Positions 10,329 through 18,121 of a stretch of DNA of 64,000 nucleotides are shown here, one piece after another. Below the pieces are notes generated by a model, which saw only the letters and a program-made list of their open reading frames with translations, was not told where the DNA came from and ran no database searches. Source of the DNA: Saccharospirillaceae bacterium (GTDB lineage: Bacteria > Pseudomonadota > Gammaproteobacteria > Pseudomonadales > Oceanobacteraceae); assembly GCA_022448365.1 (NCBI GenBank), contig JAKVCS010000001.1, positions 124,001 through 188,000 on the forward strand. Reading direction: 5' to 3'. Both the position numbers and the translations under genes were made by a program. Every line of letters starts with the position of its first letter. Position 1 is the stretch's first letter.

Positions 10329-11387
10329 ATGACCAACTCATTCCCCACTCCGGAAAAAACCACGCTGACCGTTGGATACATGCCGTTAAGCGACAGTCTG
10401 CCACTGATTGCTGCACAAGAACTTGGCTATTTCCAGCAACAGGGCCTCGATGTGAAACTGCAGCAGGAGGTGTCTTGGGCCAATATCCGCGACAAACTGC
10501 TCGTTGGTCATTTTGATGCTGCGCAAATGCTGGCACCCATGCTGCTCGCGAGTCACCTGGGACTGGGCGGATTGAAAAAATCCATGCTGGCACCGATGTC
10601 ACTGGCATTGAATGGCAATGCACTGACCATTTCCAATTCACTGGCACAGCGTCTGAGCGATCACACCGGGTTGGATGAACTCTACACCGATAGCAACAAA
10701 GCCGGCGCTGCGATGGCCGACATCATTGATCAAAATAAGCGTGACGGCCGCGACAAACTGGTGTTTGCAGTGGTATTCCCGTTCTCAGTACACAACCTGA
10801 TGCTGCGCGACTGGCTGGCCGGTGCCGGGATTAACCCTGATGACGATGTACAGCTGGTAGTGCTGCCACCATCACAAATGGTGGAACACCTGCAGCAACA
10901 ACATATTGATGGCTTCTTCGCCGGGGCACCCTGGAACAGCGTCGCCATTCAACAAGGCGTTGGTCAATGTCTTCTCGCTGGGCCTGATTTATGGGATGAA
11001 GCGCCAGACAAAGTGCTTGGTGTCACTCAAGACTGGAGCCAGCAACACCCGAATACGTTGTCGGCTGTTATCCGCGCGATCAAAGCCGGTTGTCAGTGGG
11101 CAGCAGAGAATCCGCAAGCAGGTGCGGAATTACTCAGTCAACATCTTGATCTGCCGCTGGAGTGCTTGTTACCGGCCCTCAGTGGTCACTTTGTTTATCG
11201 TAATGAGCAGCCACCACGATACATCGCCGATATGCTGGTGTTTACCCCGGAGCGGGCATGCGCGGCACAACAGCAACATGCCACCTGGTTCCTGCAACAG
11301 ATGCAACGCTGGGGCTGGTTGCCGCAAAGCAGCAACATCGCAGATATTGCCAGCCAGTGCTACCGCGACCCCGCACAATCGCTGTGA
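10329..11387 (+). CDS. nasS: NasS, cytoplasmic nitrate sensor (NrtA-like)
   Basis: A 352-residue protein homologous to nitrate-binding proteins of ABC transporters (compare the nrtA product from 11974: both share GFMPL/KFGFI-type starts, MLAPM/HMLAG, and a DLNGNG/ALNGNA motif), but it starts without a signal peptide. That is the mark of NasS, which stays in the cytoplasm, binds nitrate or nitrite, and releases NasT when the ligand is present. It lies directly after nasT and is surely co-transcribed. A 9-bp hairpin follows its stop codon. Confidence 0.92.
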   Translation: MTNSFPTPEKTTLTVGYMPLSDSLPLIAAQELGYFQQQGLDVKLQQEVSWANIRDKLLVGHFDAAQMLAPMLLASHLGLGGLKKSMLAPMSLALNGNALTISNSLAQRLSDHTGLDELYTDSNKAGAAMADIIDQNKRDGRDKLVFAVVFPFSVHNLMLRDWLAGAGINPDDDVQLVVLPPSQMVEHLQQQHIDGFFAGAPWNSVAIQQGVGQCLLAGPDLWDEAPDKVLGVTQDWSQQHPNTLSAVIRAIKAGCQWAAENPQAGAELLSQHLDLPLECLLPALSGHFVYRNEQPPRYIADMLVFTPERACAAQQQHATWFLQQMQRWGWLPQSSNIADIASQCYRDPAQSL

Positions 11388-11410
11388 TCGACACTTATCT
11401 CTGGTAATAC

Positions 11411-11437
11411 CGGAAAAGGAACACCACACCTTTTCCG
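11411..11437 (+). terminator. Hairpin after nasS
   Basis: CGGAAAAGG (11411-11419) pairs with CCTTTTCCG (11429-11437) with a nine-base loop, 24 bp past the nasS stop. There is no T-run after it, so termination strength is uncertain; it separates the nasTS unit from the nrt operon, which has its own promoter. Confidence 0.4.
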
Positions 11438-11666
11438 CTCAACCCGGATTCTCAGGCACTCAGCGACACAGGCAGCGTGAGAATTGCCTGGTTCATACGA
11501 CACTTGCTGCCGCTCAATGACGAATATTCCCAGAATTACTGCACGATGATTTACAAACATAAATAGTTCGATGCCTGACTCTCCATAAAAAGTAACTCAG
11601 CAAACGGGGGAAACCAATCGGAAAATTTATCGCCCGCCCCACAATGTGCCATCGCTATATCCTTTC

Positions 11667-11683
11667 TGCACCAGCACGGTGAC
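11667..11683 (+). promoter_or_regulatory. Candidate NtrC enhancer site upstream of nrtA
   Basis: TGCACC-N5-GGTGAC matches the NtrC consensus TGCACC-N5-GGTGCA at 10 of 12 defined bases. It lies about 160-175 bp before the predicted sigma-54 transcription start at 11841, a normal enhancer distance. A second, weaker half-matched site (TGCACC-N5-CGTCAC) begins 24 bp downstream at 11691. Confidence 0.5.
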
Positions 11684-11814
11684 TGTTTTTTGCACCATTT
11701 TCGTCACTTAGAGCATTCCCATTTATTTATTTTGGTGCCTGTAATTTGCATTCTTCATCAAAGACAAACCGAACAATCGTCGCAAGTACGCATTAAATAA
11801 GGATTTTTAAAAAC

Positions 11815-11830
11815 TGGCACAATCCTCGCT
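11815..11830 (+). promoter_or_regulatory. Sigma-54 promoter of the nrt operon
   Basis: TGGCAC-A-ATCC-TCGCT matches the -24/-12 consensus TGGCACR-N4-TTGCW with one mismatch and the exact 10-base spacing between GG and GC. The predicted start is near 11841, six bases before the first leader hairpin, so promoter and RNA element agree in position. Confidence 0.75.
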
Positions 11831-11846
11831 ATATCCAAATCACAGA

Positions 11847-11900
11847 GATCCAACGGTGGATCATGTATACAAACTAATTCAATGCCCATTGCCGGGCATT
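11847..11900 (+). promoter_or_regulatory. NasT-responsive (ANTAR) tandem hexaloop RNA, nrt leader
   Basis: Two hairpins with six-base loops: P1 is GATCC/GGATC (11847-11851, 11858-11862) with loop AACGGT; P2 is a perfect 7-bp stem AATGCCC/GGGCATT (11881-11887, 11894-11900) with loop ATTGCC. Both loops have A at position 1 and G at position 4, the signature known for ANTAR-bound RNA. The linker is 18 nt. They precede an intrinsic terminator by 15 nt. Confidence 0.8.
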
Positions 11901-11915
11901 TATATTTAGCACCGA

Positions 11916-11951
11916 CGCTAACGGAATTTTATTCCGTTAGCGTTTTTTTTT
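11916..11951 (+). terminator. Leader terminator (attenuator) before nrtA
   Basis: A perfect 12-bp stem (11916-11927 with 11931-11942), three-base loop and nine T. It lies between the promoter and nrtA, so it would stop the operon's own transcription unless NasT bound to the upstream hairpins prevents it. Confidence 0.88.
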
Positions 11952-11973
11952 GGCCTGAGAAAGAGGAAGAAAG

Positions 11974-13356
11974 ATGCGAGGAATAAATACCTTGAGACGC
12001 AACCTGCTCAAAGCAGCAATGGTCGTCTCCACCGGTCTGGCAACGCTGGCAGCACCTATTGCGGTAGCTTCAGATTGGCCAGAAAAAGAAGAGCTGAAGT
12101 TTGGTTTTATTAAATTAACCGACATGGCACCACTCGCGGTTGCTTACGAAAAAGGCTTTTTTGAAGATGAAGGCCTGTATGTAACGCTGGAAGCTCAAGC
12201 GAACTGGAAAGTACTGCTGGATCGTGTAATTGATGGCCAGTTAGATGGCGCTCATATGTTAGCAGGCCAGCCTTTAGGTGCAACGATTGGTTTTGGCACC
12301 AAAGCTGACATCATCACTGCCTTCAGCATGGATTTAAATGGTAATGGTATTACCGTATCCAACGACATCTGGAAACAGATGAAAAAAAATATTCCACATG
12401 AAAATGGCAAACCGGTTCACCCGATTAAAGCCGATGCGTTAAAGCCTGTGGTAGAAAAATATAAAGAAGACGGAAAGCCATTTAATATGGGGATGGTGTT
12501 CCCGGTATCAACGCATAACTACGAGCTGCGCTATTGGTTAGCTGCCGGTGGTATCCACCCTGGTTATTACGCTCCGCACAAGGGTGATACATCCGGTCAG
12601 ATTGATGCCGATGCTTTATTATCTGTAACACCACCACCACAAATGCCAGCCACGATGGAAGCCGGAACCATTTACGGTTACTGCGTAGGCGAACCATGGA
12701 ACCAACAAGCGGTATTTAAAGGAATTGGTGTACCGGTGATTACCGATTACGAAATCTGGAAAAATAATCCGGAAAAAGTGTTTGGTGTCAGTAAAGGCTG
12801 GGCCGATAAATACCCGAATACTCACAAGCGTGTTGTAAAAGCCATGATCCGTGCCGCTCAGTGGCTGGATGCAAATAACAACGCCAACCGTCCGGAAGCC
12901 GTAAAAATTCTCGCCAAGAGCCAATATGTTGGTGCGGATTATGATGTGATTGCAAATTCCATGACCGGTACCTTTGAATATGAAAAAGGTGATAAGCGTG
13001 ACGTGCCGGATTTCAACGTGTTCTTCCGCTATAACGCAACCTACCCATACTACTCAGACGCTATCTGGTACCTGACGCAAATGCGCCGCTGGGGTCAAAT
13101 CTCTGAACCAAAATCGGATAACTGGTACAAAGAAATCGCGAAAAAAGTTTATCGTCCGGATATTTACGCTGCTGCAGCAAAAGATCTGATTAAAGAAGGC
13201 AAGGTTAACGCAAAAGACTTCCCGGATTTTGCAACCGAAACCGGCTTCAAGCCAGTACAAACCGAATTCATCGATAACGTGACTTACGATGGTACTAAGC
13301 CAAATGAATACCTTGAACAATTCAAAATTGGCTTAAAAGGTTCGGAAAAAATTTAA
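11974..13356 (+). CDS. nrtA: Nitrate ABC transporter, substrate-binding protein
   Basis: A 460-residue member of the NrtA/CmpA family. The N-terminus carries a twin-arginine-like signal (RRNLLKAAM, then a hydrophobic stretch ending PIAVAS), so it is exported, probably by Tat; a lipoprotein cysteine is not seen. It binds nitrate (possibly nitrite) in the periplasm and delivers it to the permease encoded next. AAGAGGAAG upstream serves as ribosome binding site. It is first in the operon with the permease, ATPase and porin genes and is controlled by the sigma-54 promoter and attenuator described above. It is a paralogue of the cytoplasmic sensor NasS. NasF is the equivalent name in Klebsiella. 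Confidence 0.93.
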   Translation: MRGINTLRRNLLKAAMVVSTGLATLAAPIAVASDWPEKEELKFGFIKLTDMAPLAVAYEKGFFEDEGLYVTLEAQANWKVLLDRVIDGQLDGAHMLAGQPLGATIGFGTKADIITAFSMDLNGNGITVSNDIWKQMKKNIPHENGKPVHPIKADALKPVVEKYKEDGKPFNMGMVFPVSTHNYELRYWLAAGGIHPGYYAPHKGDTSGQIDADALLSVTPPPQMPATMEAGTIYGYCVGEPWNQQAVFKGIGVPVITDYEIWKNNPEKVFGVSKGWADKYPNTHKRVVKAMIRAAQWLDANNNANRPEAVKILAKSQYVGADYDVIANSMTGTFEYEKGDKRDVPDFNVFFRYNATYPYYSDAIWYLTQMRRWGQISEPKSDNWYKEIAKKVYRPDIYAAAAKDLIKEGKVNAKDFPDFATETGFKPVQTEFIDNVTYDGTKPNEYLEQFKIGLKGSEKI

Positions 13357-13383
13357 CCCGATAGATTGATCGTTACCGGGACT

Positions 13384-13402
13384 GGAAGGGCTTTGCCCTT
13401 CC
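13384..13402 (+). other. Hairpin between nrtA and nrtB
   Basis: GGAAGGGC-TTT-GCCCTTCC, an 8-bp perfect stem, 28 bp after the nrtA stop and without a T-run. Such structures after binding-protein genes often protect the upstream mRNA or cause partial termination, so that the binding protein is made in excess over the membrane parts. Confidence 0.45.
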
Positions 13403-13534
13403 CTTCTCAATAAACCGATCAGTCAGAAAGCTACAAATACCTTTTTTAACAATGATCGTTTTTTTGTACAACAACCGTTATTGCAAAGTAACCGACTCAA
13501 CCCGAGTTTCAACAATAACTGACAGGAAGCAACC

Positions 13535-14554
13535 ATGAGCAGAACCATCGCATTACCCAACCTCGCCAATGTCAGTTGGCTGGAACCGATTATAAAAATC
13601 GGCAAAGGCGAAAATATTGGCCTGCAGTTCCAGATCATCGCGAAGAATATCGGCATACCTCTGGCTGGTTTATTAGTTTTTTTAATGATCTGGCACGCCG
13701 CTGCCAGCAACATCAATACCTCGCTGGGTAAATTCCCTGGCCCTTATGAAGCCATGACTCAGGCATCAGCACTGTATTCAGAGCATGTTGAAGAGCGTGA
13801 AAAAGCAGACGCTTTTTACCTGCGTCAGGAGAAACGCAATGCTGCTCGCAGCGCCCAGGATCCCGATTACAAGCCGCGTATTCGTGAATATACGGGTAAG
13901 CCGACCTATTTCGATCAGATTGGTACCAGCCTGATTACGGTACTGAGCGGTTTCGTGCTGGCATCGGTTATCGCTATTCCGGTTGGTATCGTCATTGGCT
14001 TAAGTGCCAACTTATATTCTGCGTTTAATCCGGTGATTCAACTGTTTAAACCGGTATCGCCTCTGGCTTGGTTGCCTCTGGTTACCATGGTAGTGAGTGC
14101 CCTGTATGTTTCCGACGACCCGACAGTACCAAAATCATTCATTACCTCGATGATCACCGTAATGCTGTGCTGCCTATGGCCAACCATGATTAATACCGCA
14201 GTGGGTGTCGCATCTATTTCCAAAGACTTGTTGAACGTCAGCCAGGTACTGCGTCTGAATTACTTTACTCATATTCGTAAAATCGTACTGCCTTCTTCCA
14301 TCCCAATGGTATTTACCGGCTTACGTTTATCACTTGGTATTGCCTGGATGGTATTAATTGCAGCGGAGATGCTGGCACAAAATCCAGGGCTGGGTAAATT
14401 TGTCTGGGATGAATTTCAGAACGGTAGCTCTAACTCACTCGGCCGTATTATGGTCGCGGTATTAACCATTGGTGTGATTGGTTTCATGCTGGATCGTGTG
14501 ATGTTGATCATTCAGAAGTCCGTGTCCTGGGACAAATCAGCCACTTTACGCTAA
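13535..14554 (+). CDS. nrtB: Nitrate ABC transporter, permease
   Basis: A 339-residue inner-membrane permease of the NrtB type. An N-terminal transmembrane helix (LAGLLVFLMIWHAAA, residues about 45-60) is followed by a soluble, charged loop and then by five or more transmembrane helices from residue 130. The cytoplasmic EAA-like loop lies around residues 230-265 (RLNYFTHIRKIVLPSSIP), where the ATPase docks. AGGAAG precedes the start. It lies 178 bp after nrtA and 14 bp before the ATPase gene. Its partners, not the sequence alone, set nitrate as substrate rather than taurine or cyanate. Confidence 0.93.
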   Translation: MSRTIALPNLANVSWLEPIIKIGKGENIGLQFQIIAKNIGIPLAGLLVFLMIWHAAASNINTSLGKFPGPYEAMTQASALYSEHVEEREKADAFYLRQEKRNAARSAQDPDYKPRIREYTGKPTYFDQIGTSLITVLSGFVLASVIAIPVGIVIGLSANLYSAFNPVIQLFKPVSPLAWLPLVTMVVSALYVSDDPTVPKSFITSMITVMLCCLWPTMINTAVGVASISKDLLNVSQVLRLNYFTHIRKIVLPSSIPMVFTGLRLSLGIAWMVLIAAEMLAQNPGLGKFVWDEFQNGSSNSLGRIMVAVLTIGVIGFMLDRVMLIIQKSVSWDKSATLR

Positions 14555-14568
14555 TCGAGGAATTATTA

Positions 14569-15411
14569 ATGAAAACATTACTTGAATTAACTCAGGTTGG
14601 CATCGAATTCCCAACCCCAAACGGTTCATTCCGCGCGCTACAGAATGTTGATTTAAAAATTCAACAAGGTGAGTACATCTCACTGATTGGTCACTCCGGT
14701 TGTGGTAAATCAACCGTACTCAATATCGTTGCCGGATTATTGCAGGCAACTGAAGGCGGTGCGGTATTAAATGGCAAAGAAGTGACTGAGCCAGGCCCGG
14801 AACGAGCGGTTGTGTTTCAGAATCACTCACTGCTGCCATGGCTGACGGCCTACGAAAACGTAGAGCTGGCCGTTAACCAGGTATTTAAAGGCAAGAAATC
14901 AAAAGCTGAAATGAAGCAATGGATCGAGCACAACCTCGAGCTGGTACACATGAGCCATGCCATGCATAAACGCCCGGATGAAATTTCCGGTGGTATGAAA
15001 CAACGAGTCGGTATTGCCCGGGCGTTAGCGATGGAGCCACAGGTATTGCTGATGGATGAGCCTTTTGGCGCCCTGGATGCGTTAACCCGTGCTCACTTGC
15101 AGGATTCCCTGATGGAAATCCAGAAAGAACTGAATAACACCGTCATCATGATCACCCATGATGTTGACGAAGCCGTACTGCTATCAGACCGAATTGTCAT
15201 GATGACCAATGGCCCTGCCGCGACTATCGGTGAAATTCTGGAAGTTGACCTGGAACGTCCGCGTAATCGCATCCAGCTTGCCGATGACCCTACCTATAAC
15301 CGCTACCGACAACAGGTACTGAGCTTCCTGTACGAAAAACAAAAAAAGGTAGAAGACATTCAGTCGGTTAAGAAACCGGCGATCGAAAAGTCAAAAGAAA
15401 AAGTTGCTTGA
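14569..15411 (+). CDS. nrtD: Nitrate ABC transporter, ATP-binding protein
   Basis: A 280-residue ABC ATPase with Walker A GHSGCGKST (residues about 42-50), Q-loop in VFQNHSLLPW, signature SGGMKQR, Walker B VLLMDEPFGALD and the switch histidine in MITHDVDEA. It powers nitrate import through the NrtB-type permease. It is a stand-alone ATPase and not the cyanobacterial NrtC fusion, hence nrtD-like; in Klebsiella the same role is called NasD. GAGGAATT upstream is the ribosome binding site. The C-terminal tail is lysine-rich and unusual in length but ordinary otherwise. Confidence 0.93.
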   Translation: MKTLLELTQVGIEFPTPNGSFRALQNVDLKIQQGEYISLIGHSGCGKSTVLNIVAGLLQATEGGAVLNGKEVTEPGPERAVVFQNHSLLPWLTAYENVELAVNQVFKGKKSKAEMKQWIEHNLELVHMSHAMHKRPDEISGGMKQRVGIARALAMEPQVLLMDEPFGALDALTRAHLQDSLMEIQKELNNTVIMITHDVDEAVLLSDRIVMMTNGPAATIGEILEVDLERPRNRIQLADDPTYNRYRQQVLSFLYEKQKKVEDIQSVKKPAIEKSKEKVA

Positions 15412-15449
15412 AACAATTCACTATGGATAAAACCACTTCTGGAGAAGTT

Positions 15450-16646
15450 ATGAAAAACAACCGTAAAACGTCACGCAACCTGACTCCGGCTCTGCTATCT
15501 GCAGCCGTGTTAGCAGCCTCACTGACAACCACTGGTCAGGTTCAGGCAAATGCAACAATGGATGCACTCACAGATGGCAAAATTCTTAATAACTTCCGCC
15601 TGCGTTATGAGACCGCCGATACCGACGGTGGGGCAGATTCAGCAACTGCTTTGACATTACGTTCACGCGTGGGTTATGAAACCGCTGATTTTTCCGGCTT
15701 CAAACTGTTAGCTGAACTGGAAGATATTCGTGCCATTGTTGACGAATATGCACCAGAAGATGCAGATTACGATGTGATTGCCGATCCGGAAAATACCGAA
15801 TGGAATCGCTTCCAGCTGTCTTACGCCAAAGATGGTGTATCAGCGATTGTAGGTCGCCAACGCATCATTCTGGATAACGCGCGCTTTATTGGTAACGTTG
15901 GCTGGCGTCAAAACGAAGTAACCTACGATGCCGTAAAACTGGGTTATAAAAAGGATAAATTGAACCTGACCTACGCCTACATCGATCAGCGTAACTTCCT
16001 GAACTTTACCGCCAATGACACCAGCGACCACTTATTAAACGCGTCTTATAGTGGCTTACCCGTGGGCAAAGTAGCTGGTTATGCTTACCTGCTGGATAAC
16101 AAAGATTCAGAAACCACCATTAATACCTACGGTGCGTACCTGGATGGCAAGCAAAAGCTGGATTCTCTGACGGTGTTATACCGGGCTGAATTTGCCACTC
16201 AGAATCGTGAATTAAAAAACGGTACTGAATTCGATACCAGTTACGTATTGCTGGAAGGGGGCGTTAAAGTTTCTGGGTTTACCTTCAAACTGGGTAACGA
16301 AATCAAAGGCTCCGACGACGGTAACGGTGGATTCATTACCCCATACGGTACCAACCATAAGTTTGGTGGCTGGGCAGACCGCTACCTCGGCACACCAGCA
16401 GCGGGTCTGGATGATAAATACGCGTTGGTTGCAACCAAGGCCGGTCCGGTAAAACTGGTCGCGGCTTATCACACCTACTCAGGCGTTGACGACAGCGAAG
16501 ATTTTGGCAGCGAAATTAATTTACTGGCCGCCGGTAAGATCAACAAGAACTTCACTGCTGGTATCAAATATGCGGCATTTTCTGAAGGAGATGACGCGGC
16601 TAACGATACCAATAAGCTGTGGGCATGGATCGGCGCTAAGTTCTGA
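15450..16646 (+). CDS. Outer-membrane porin in the nitrate transporter operon
   Basis: The frame overlaps the end of the ATPase gene, but the ATG at 15450 with GGAG five bases before it is the convincing start, giving 398 residues. A signal peptide (AAVLAASLTTTGQVQA) is followed by alternating amphipathic beta strands and a C-terminal phenylalanine (WIGAKF), the hallmark of an outer-membrane beta-barrel. It resembles the alginate-export/porin group. Being the last gene of the nrt operon, before a strong terminator, it is probably an outer-membrane channel helping nitrate diffuse in; that role is inference from context. Confidence 0.82.
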   Translation: MKNNRKTSRNLTPALLSAAVLAASLTTTGQVQANATMDALTDGKILNNFRLRYETADTDGGADSATALTLRSRVGYETADFSGFKLLAELEDIRAIVDEYAPEDADYDVIADPENTEWNRFQLSYAKDGVSAIVGRQRIILDNARFIGNVGWRQNEVTYDAVKLGYKKDKLNLTYAYIDQRNFLNFTANDTSDHLLNASYSGLPVGKVAGYAYLLDNKDSETTINTYGAYLDGKQKLDSLTVLYRAEFATQNRELKNGTEFDTSYVLLEGGVKVSGFTFKLGNEIKGSDDGNGGFITPYGTNHKFGGWADRYLGTPAAGLDDKYALVATKAGPVKLVAAYHTYSGVDDSEDFGSEINLLAAGKINKNFTAGIKYAAFSEGDDAANDTNKLWAWIGAKF

Positions 16647-16675
16647 TCAAGCGATAGTTTAAGGTTCCTTCATTT

Positions 16676-16737
16676 ACCGTAGTCTCGGATTCTGACAGAT
16701 ATGATGTCAGGTTCCGGGGTTACGGTGTTTTTATTTT
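16676..16737 (+). terminator. Terminator of the nrt operon
   Basis: A long interrupted hairpin: ACCGTA (16676-16681) with TACGGT (16721-16726), CGGA with TCCG, and CTGACA with TGTCAG inside, followed by GTTTTTATTTT. It lies 30 bp after the porin stop and 25 bp before the reductase gene. Confidence 0.8.
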
Positions 16738-16761
16738 GTAGACTCAAATTTGGTTAACGAC

Positions 16762-17991
16762 ATGACAACAAACAATTTGGTTATTATTGGTAACGGTATG
16801 GCGGCTAATCGCCTATTGGAAGAACTGGGTAATCAACATCCGTTTGACGAAATCCTGGTACTCAGCGGTGAAACGTCAGCCCACTATAACCGCATTATGT
16901 TGTCACCATTATTGGCTGGTGAAACCACACTGGCAGAGATCACGCCCCACGACGATAACTGGTATCAAACTCGTCGCATTCGCGTACTTTTGAATCACTG
17001 GGTCAGCGACATCCGACATAGCGACAACATGATTGTTTGTGCCAATGGCGCACAATTCAGCTATCAGGCACTGGTCATGGCCACTGGCTCAGAATCATTT
17101 ATTCCTGCTCTGCCCGGCGTCGACGCCGAAAACGTCATCGGCTTTCGTGATTTACATGACGTCGATTATATGCTGGAACGTTCACCCAACATGAACAAAG
17201 CCACCGTTATTGGTGCCGGCTTATTAGGCGTTGAGGCCGCAGTTGGTCTGCGCTCTCATGGTATCGATGTCACGCTGTTGCATCGTAACCCGGTATTGAT
17301 GAACCGTCAGCTGGATGATGAAGCATCGGATTTACTTGCTACCGCTCTCGAACAGCGCGGTATCCGTGTGGTTACCGGAGCAGACAACATCCGTATCCAT
17401 AAAAATAATAATCTGGCTGATACCATCCGCTGGAATAAATCAGAAGATGATACTGAAGCAACAACCGATCTGGTGGTTTTTGCGACCGGCATTAAACCCA
17501 CCATCCAGGTGGCTCAGCTTGCCGGGCTGCTGTGTGATCGCGGCATACAGGTTGATGAGTGCATGCGCACCAGCGTTGAGGGAATCTATGCACTGGGTGA
17601 ATGCTGCCAGTTTGAACAATTCACCTACGGACTGGTCGCACCAATCTGGGAGCAGGCGAAAGTACTGGCTGCTGAACTGAAGGATAAAAGCAGTACCCTG
17701 GCCTACCAGGAAAATCAGCATTTAACCAAACTCAAAGTATCGGGTCTGGACGTGCACAGCCTCGGTCAGATTCATGCGGAACAGGGCGACGAAGAAATTG
17801 TTTTACGTGATCCACAACAAGCTATTTACAAGAAGTTAATTCTTAACAACAACCGTTTGGTGGGCGCTTTGTGTGTGGGCGACGTTATCGATAGTCAGTG
17901 GTATTTTTCTCTGATGCGCAATGGCGATGATGTTTCAGCTTATCGTTCACTTCTCACTCTCGGACAGCTGTTTTGCGACAATGCCGCATAA
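16762..17991 (+). CDS. NAD(P)H/FAD-dependent oxidoreductase of nitrate assimilation
   Basis: A 409-residue flavoprotein related to the N-terminal half of NirB. It has an FAD-binding start (LVIIGNGMAANRLLEEL), an NAD(P)-binding motif (VIGAGLLGVEAAVGL, residues about 145-160) and the second FAD motif (GIYALGECCQF). There are no iron-sulfur cysteine clusters. Position between the transporter and the reductase genes suggests it feeds electrons to the NasA nitrate reductase, as Klebsiella NasC does; this is inference. A TTG at 16750 would add four residues; ATG 16762 is preferred. Neither start has a clear ribosome binding site. A terminator separates it from the porin gene, so read-through or its own promoter is needed. 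Confidence 0.8.
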   Translation: MTTNNLVIIGNGMAANRLLEELGNQHPFDEILVLSGETSAHYNRIMLSPLLAGETTLAEITPHDDNWYQTRRIRVLLNHWVSDIRHSDNMIVCANGAQFSYQALVMATGSESFIPALPGVDAENVIGFRDLHDVDYMLERSPNMNKATVIGAGLLGVEAAVGLRSHGIDVTLLHRNPVLMNRQLDDEASDLLATALEQRGIRVVTGADNIRIHKNNNLADTIRWNKSEDDTEATTDLVVFATGIKPTIQVAQLAGLLCDRGIQVDECMRTSVEGIYALGECCQFEQFTYGLVAPIWEQAKVLAAELKDKSSTLAYQENQHLTKLKVSGLDVHSLGQIHAEQGDEEIVLRDPQQAIYKKLILNNNRLVGALCVGDVIDSQWYFSLMRNGDDVSAYRSLLTLGQLFCDNAA

Positions 17992-18098
17992 TTCAGACTA
18001 ACCACGGATAAGGATTCAGGCCATGGATGGGCCTGTCGACTTTACATCAACACGAACAACTTTGCTGTGGCAGTATATATCGCCTGGCGAGGTGTGCA

Positions 18099-18121
18099 GA
18101 TAGCCTGCCAGTCAGGCTATC
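18099..18121. terminator. Perfect dyad at the 3' end of the kinase gene
   Basis: GATAGCCTG-CCAGT-CAGGCTATC, a 9-bp perfect stem that overlaps the kinase stop codon in the gap between convergent genes. No T-run on either strand; possible bidirectional 3' structure. Confidence 0.35.

Noticed and set aside
11733-11750. TGGTGCC...TTTGCA, a second sigma-54-like element upstream of nrtA
   Set aside because: GG and GC are 12 bases apart instead of 10; the element at 11815 has correct spacing and fits the leader.
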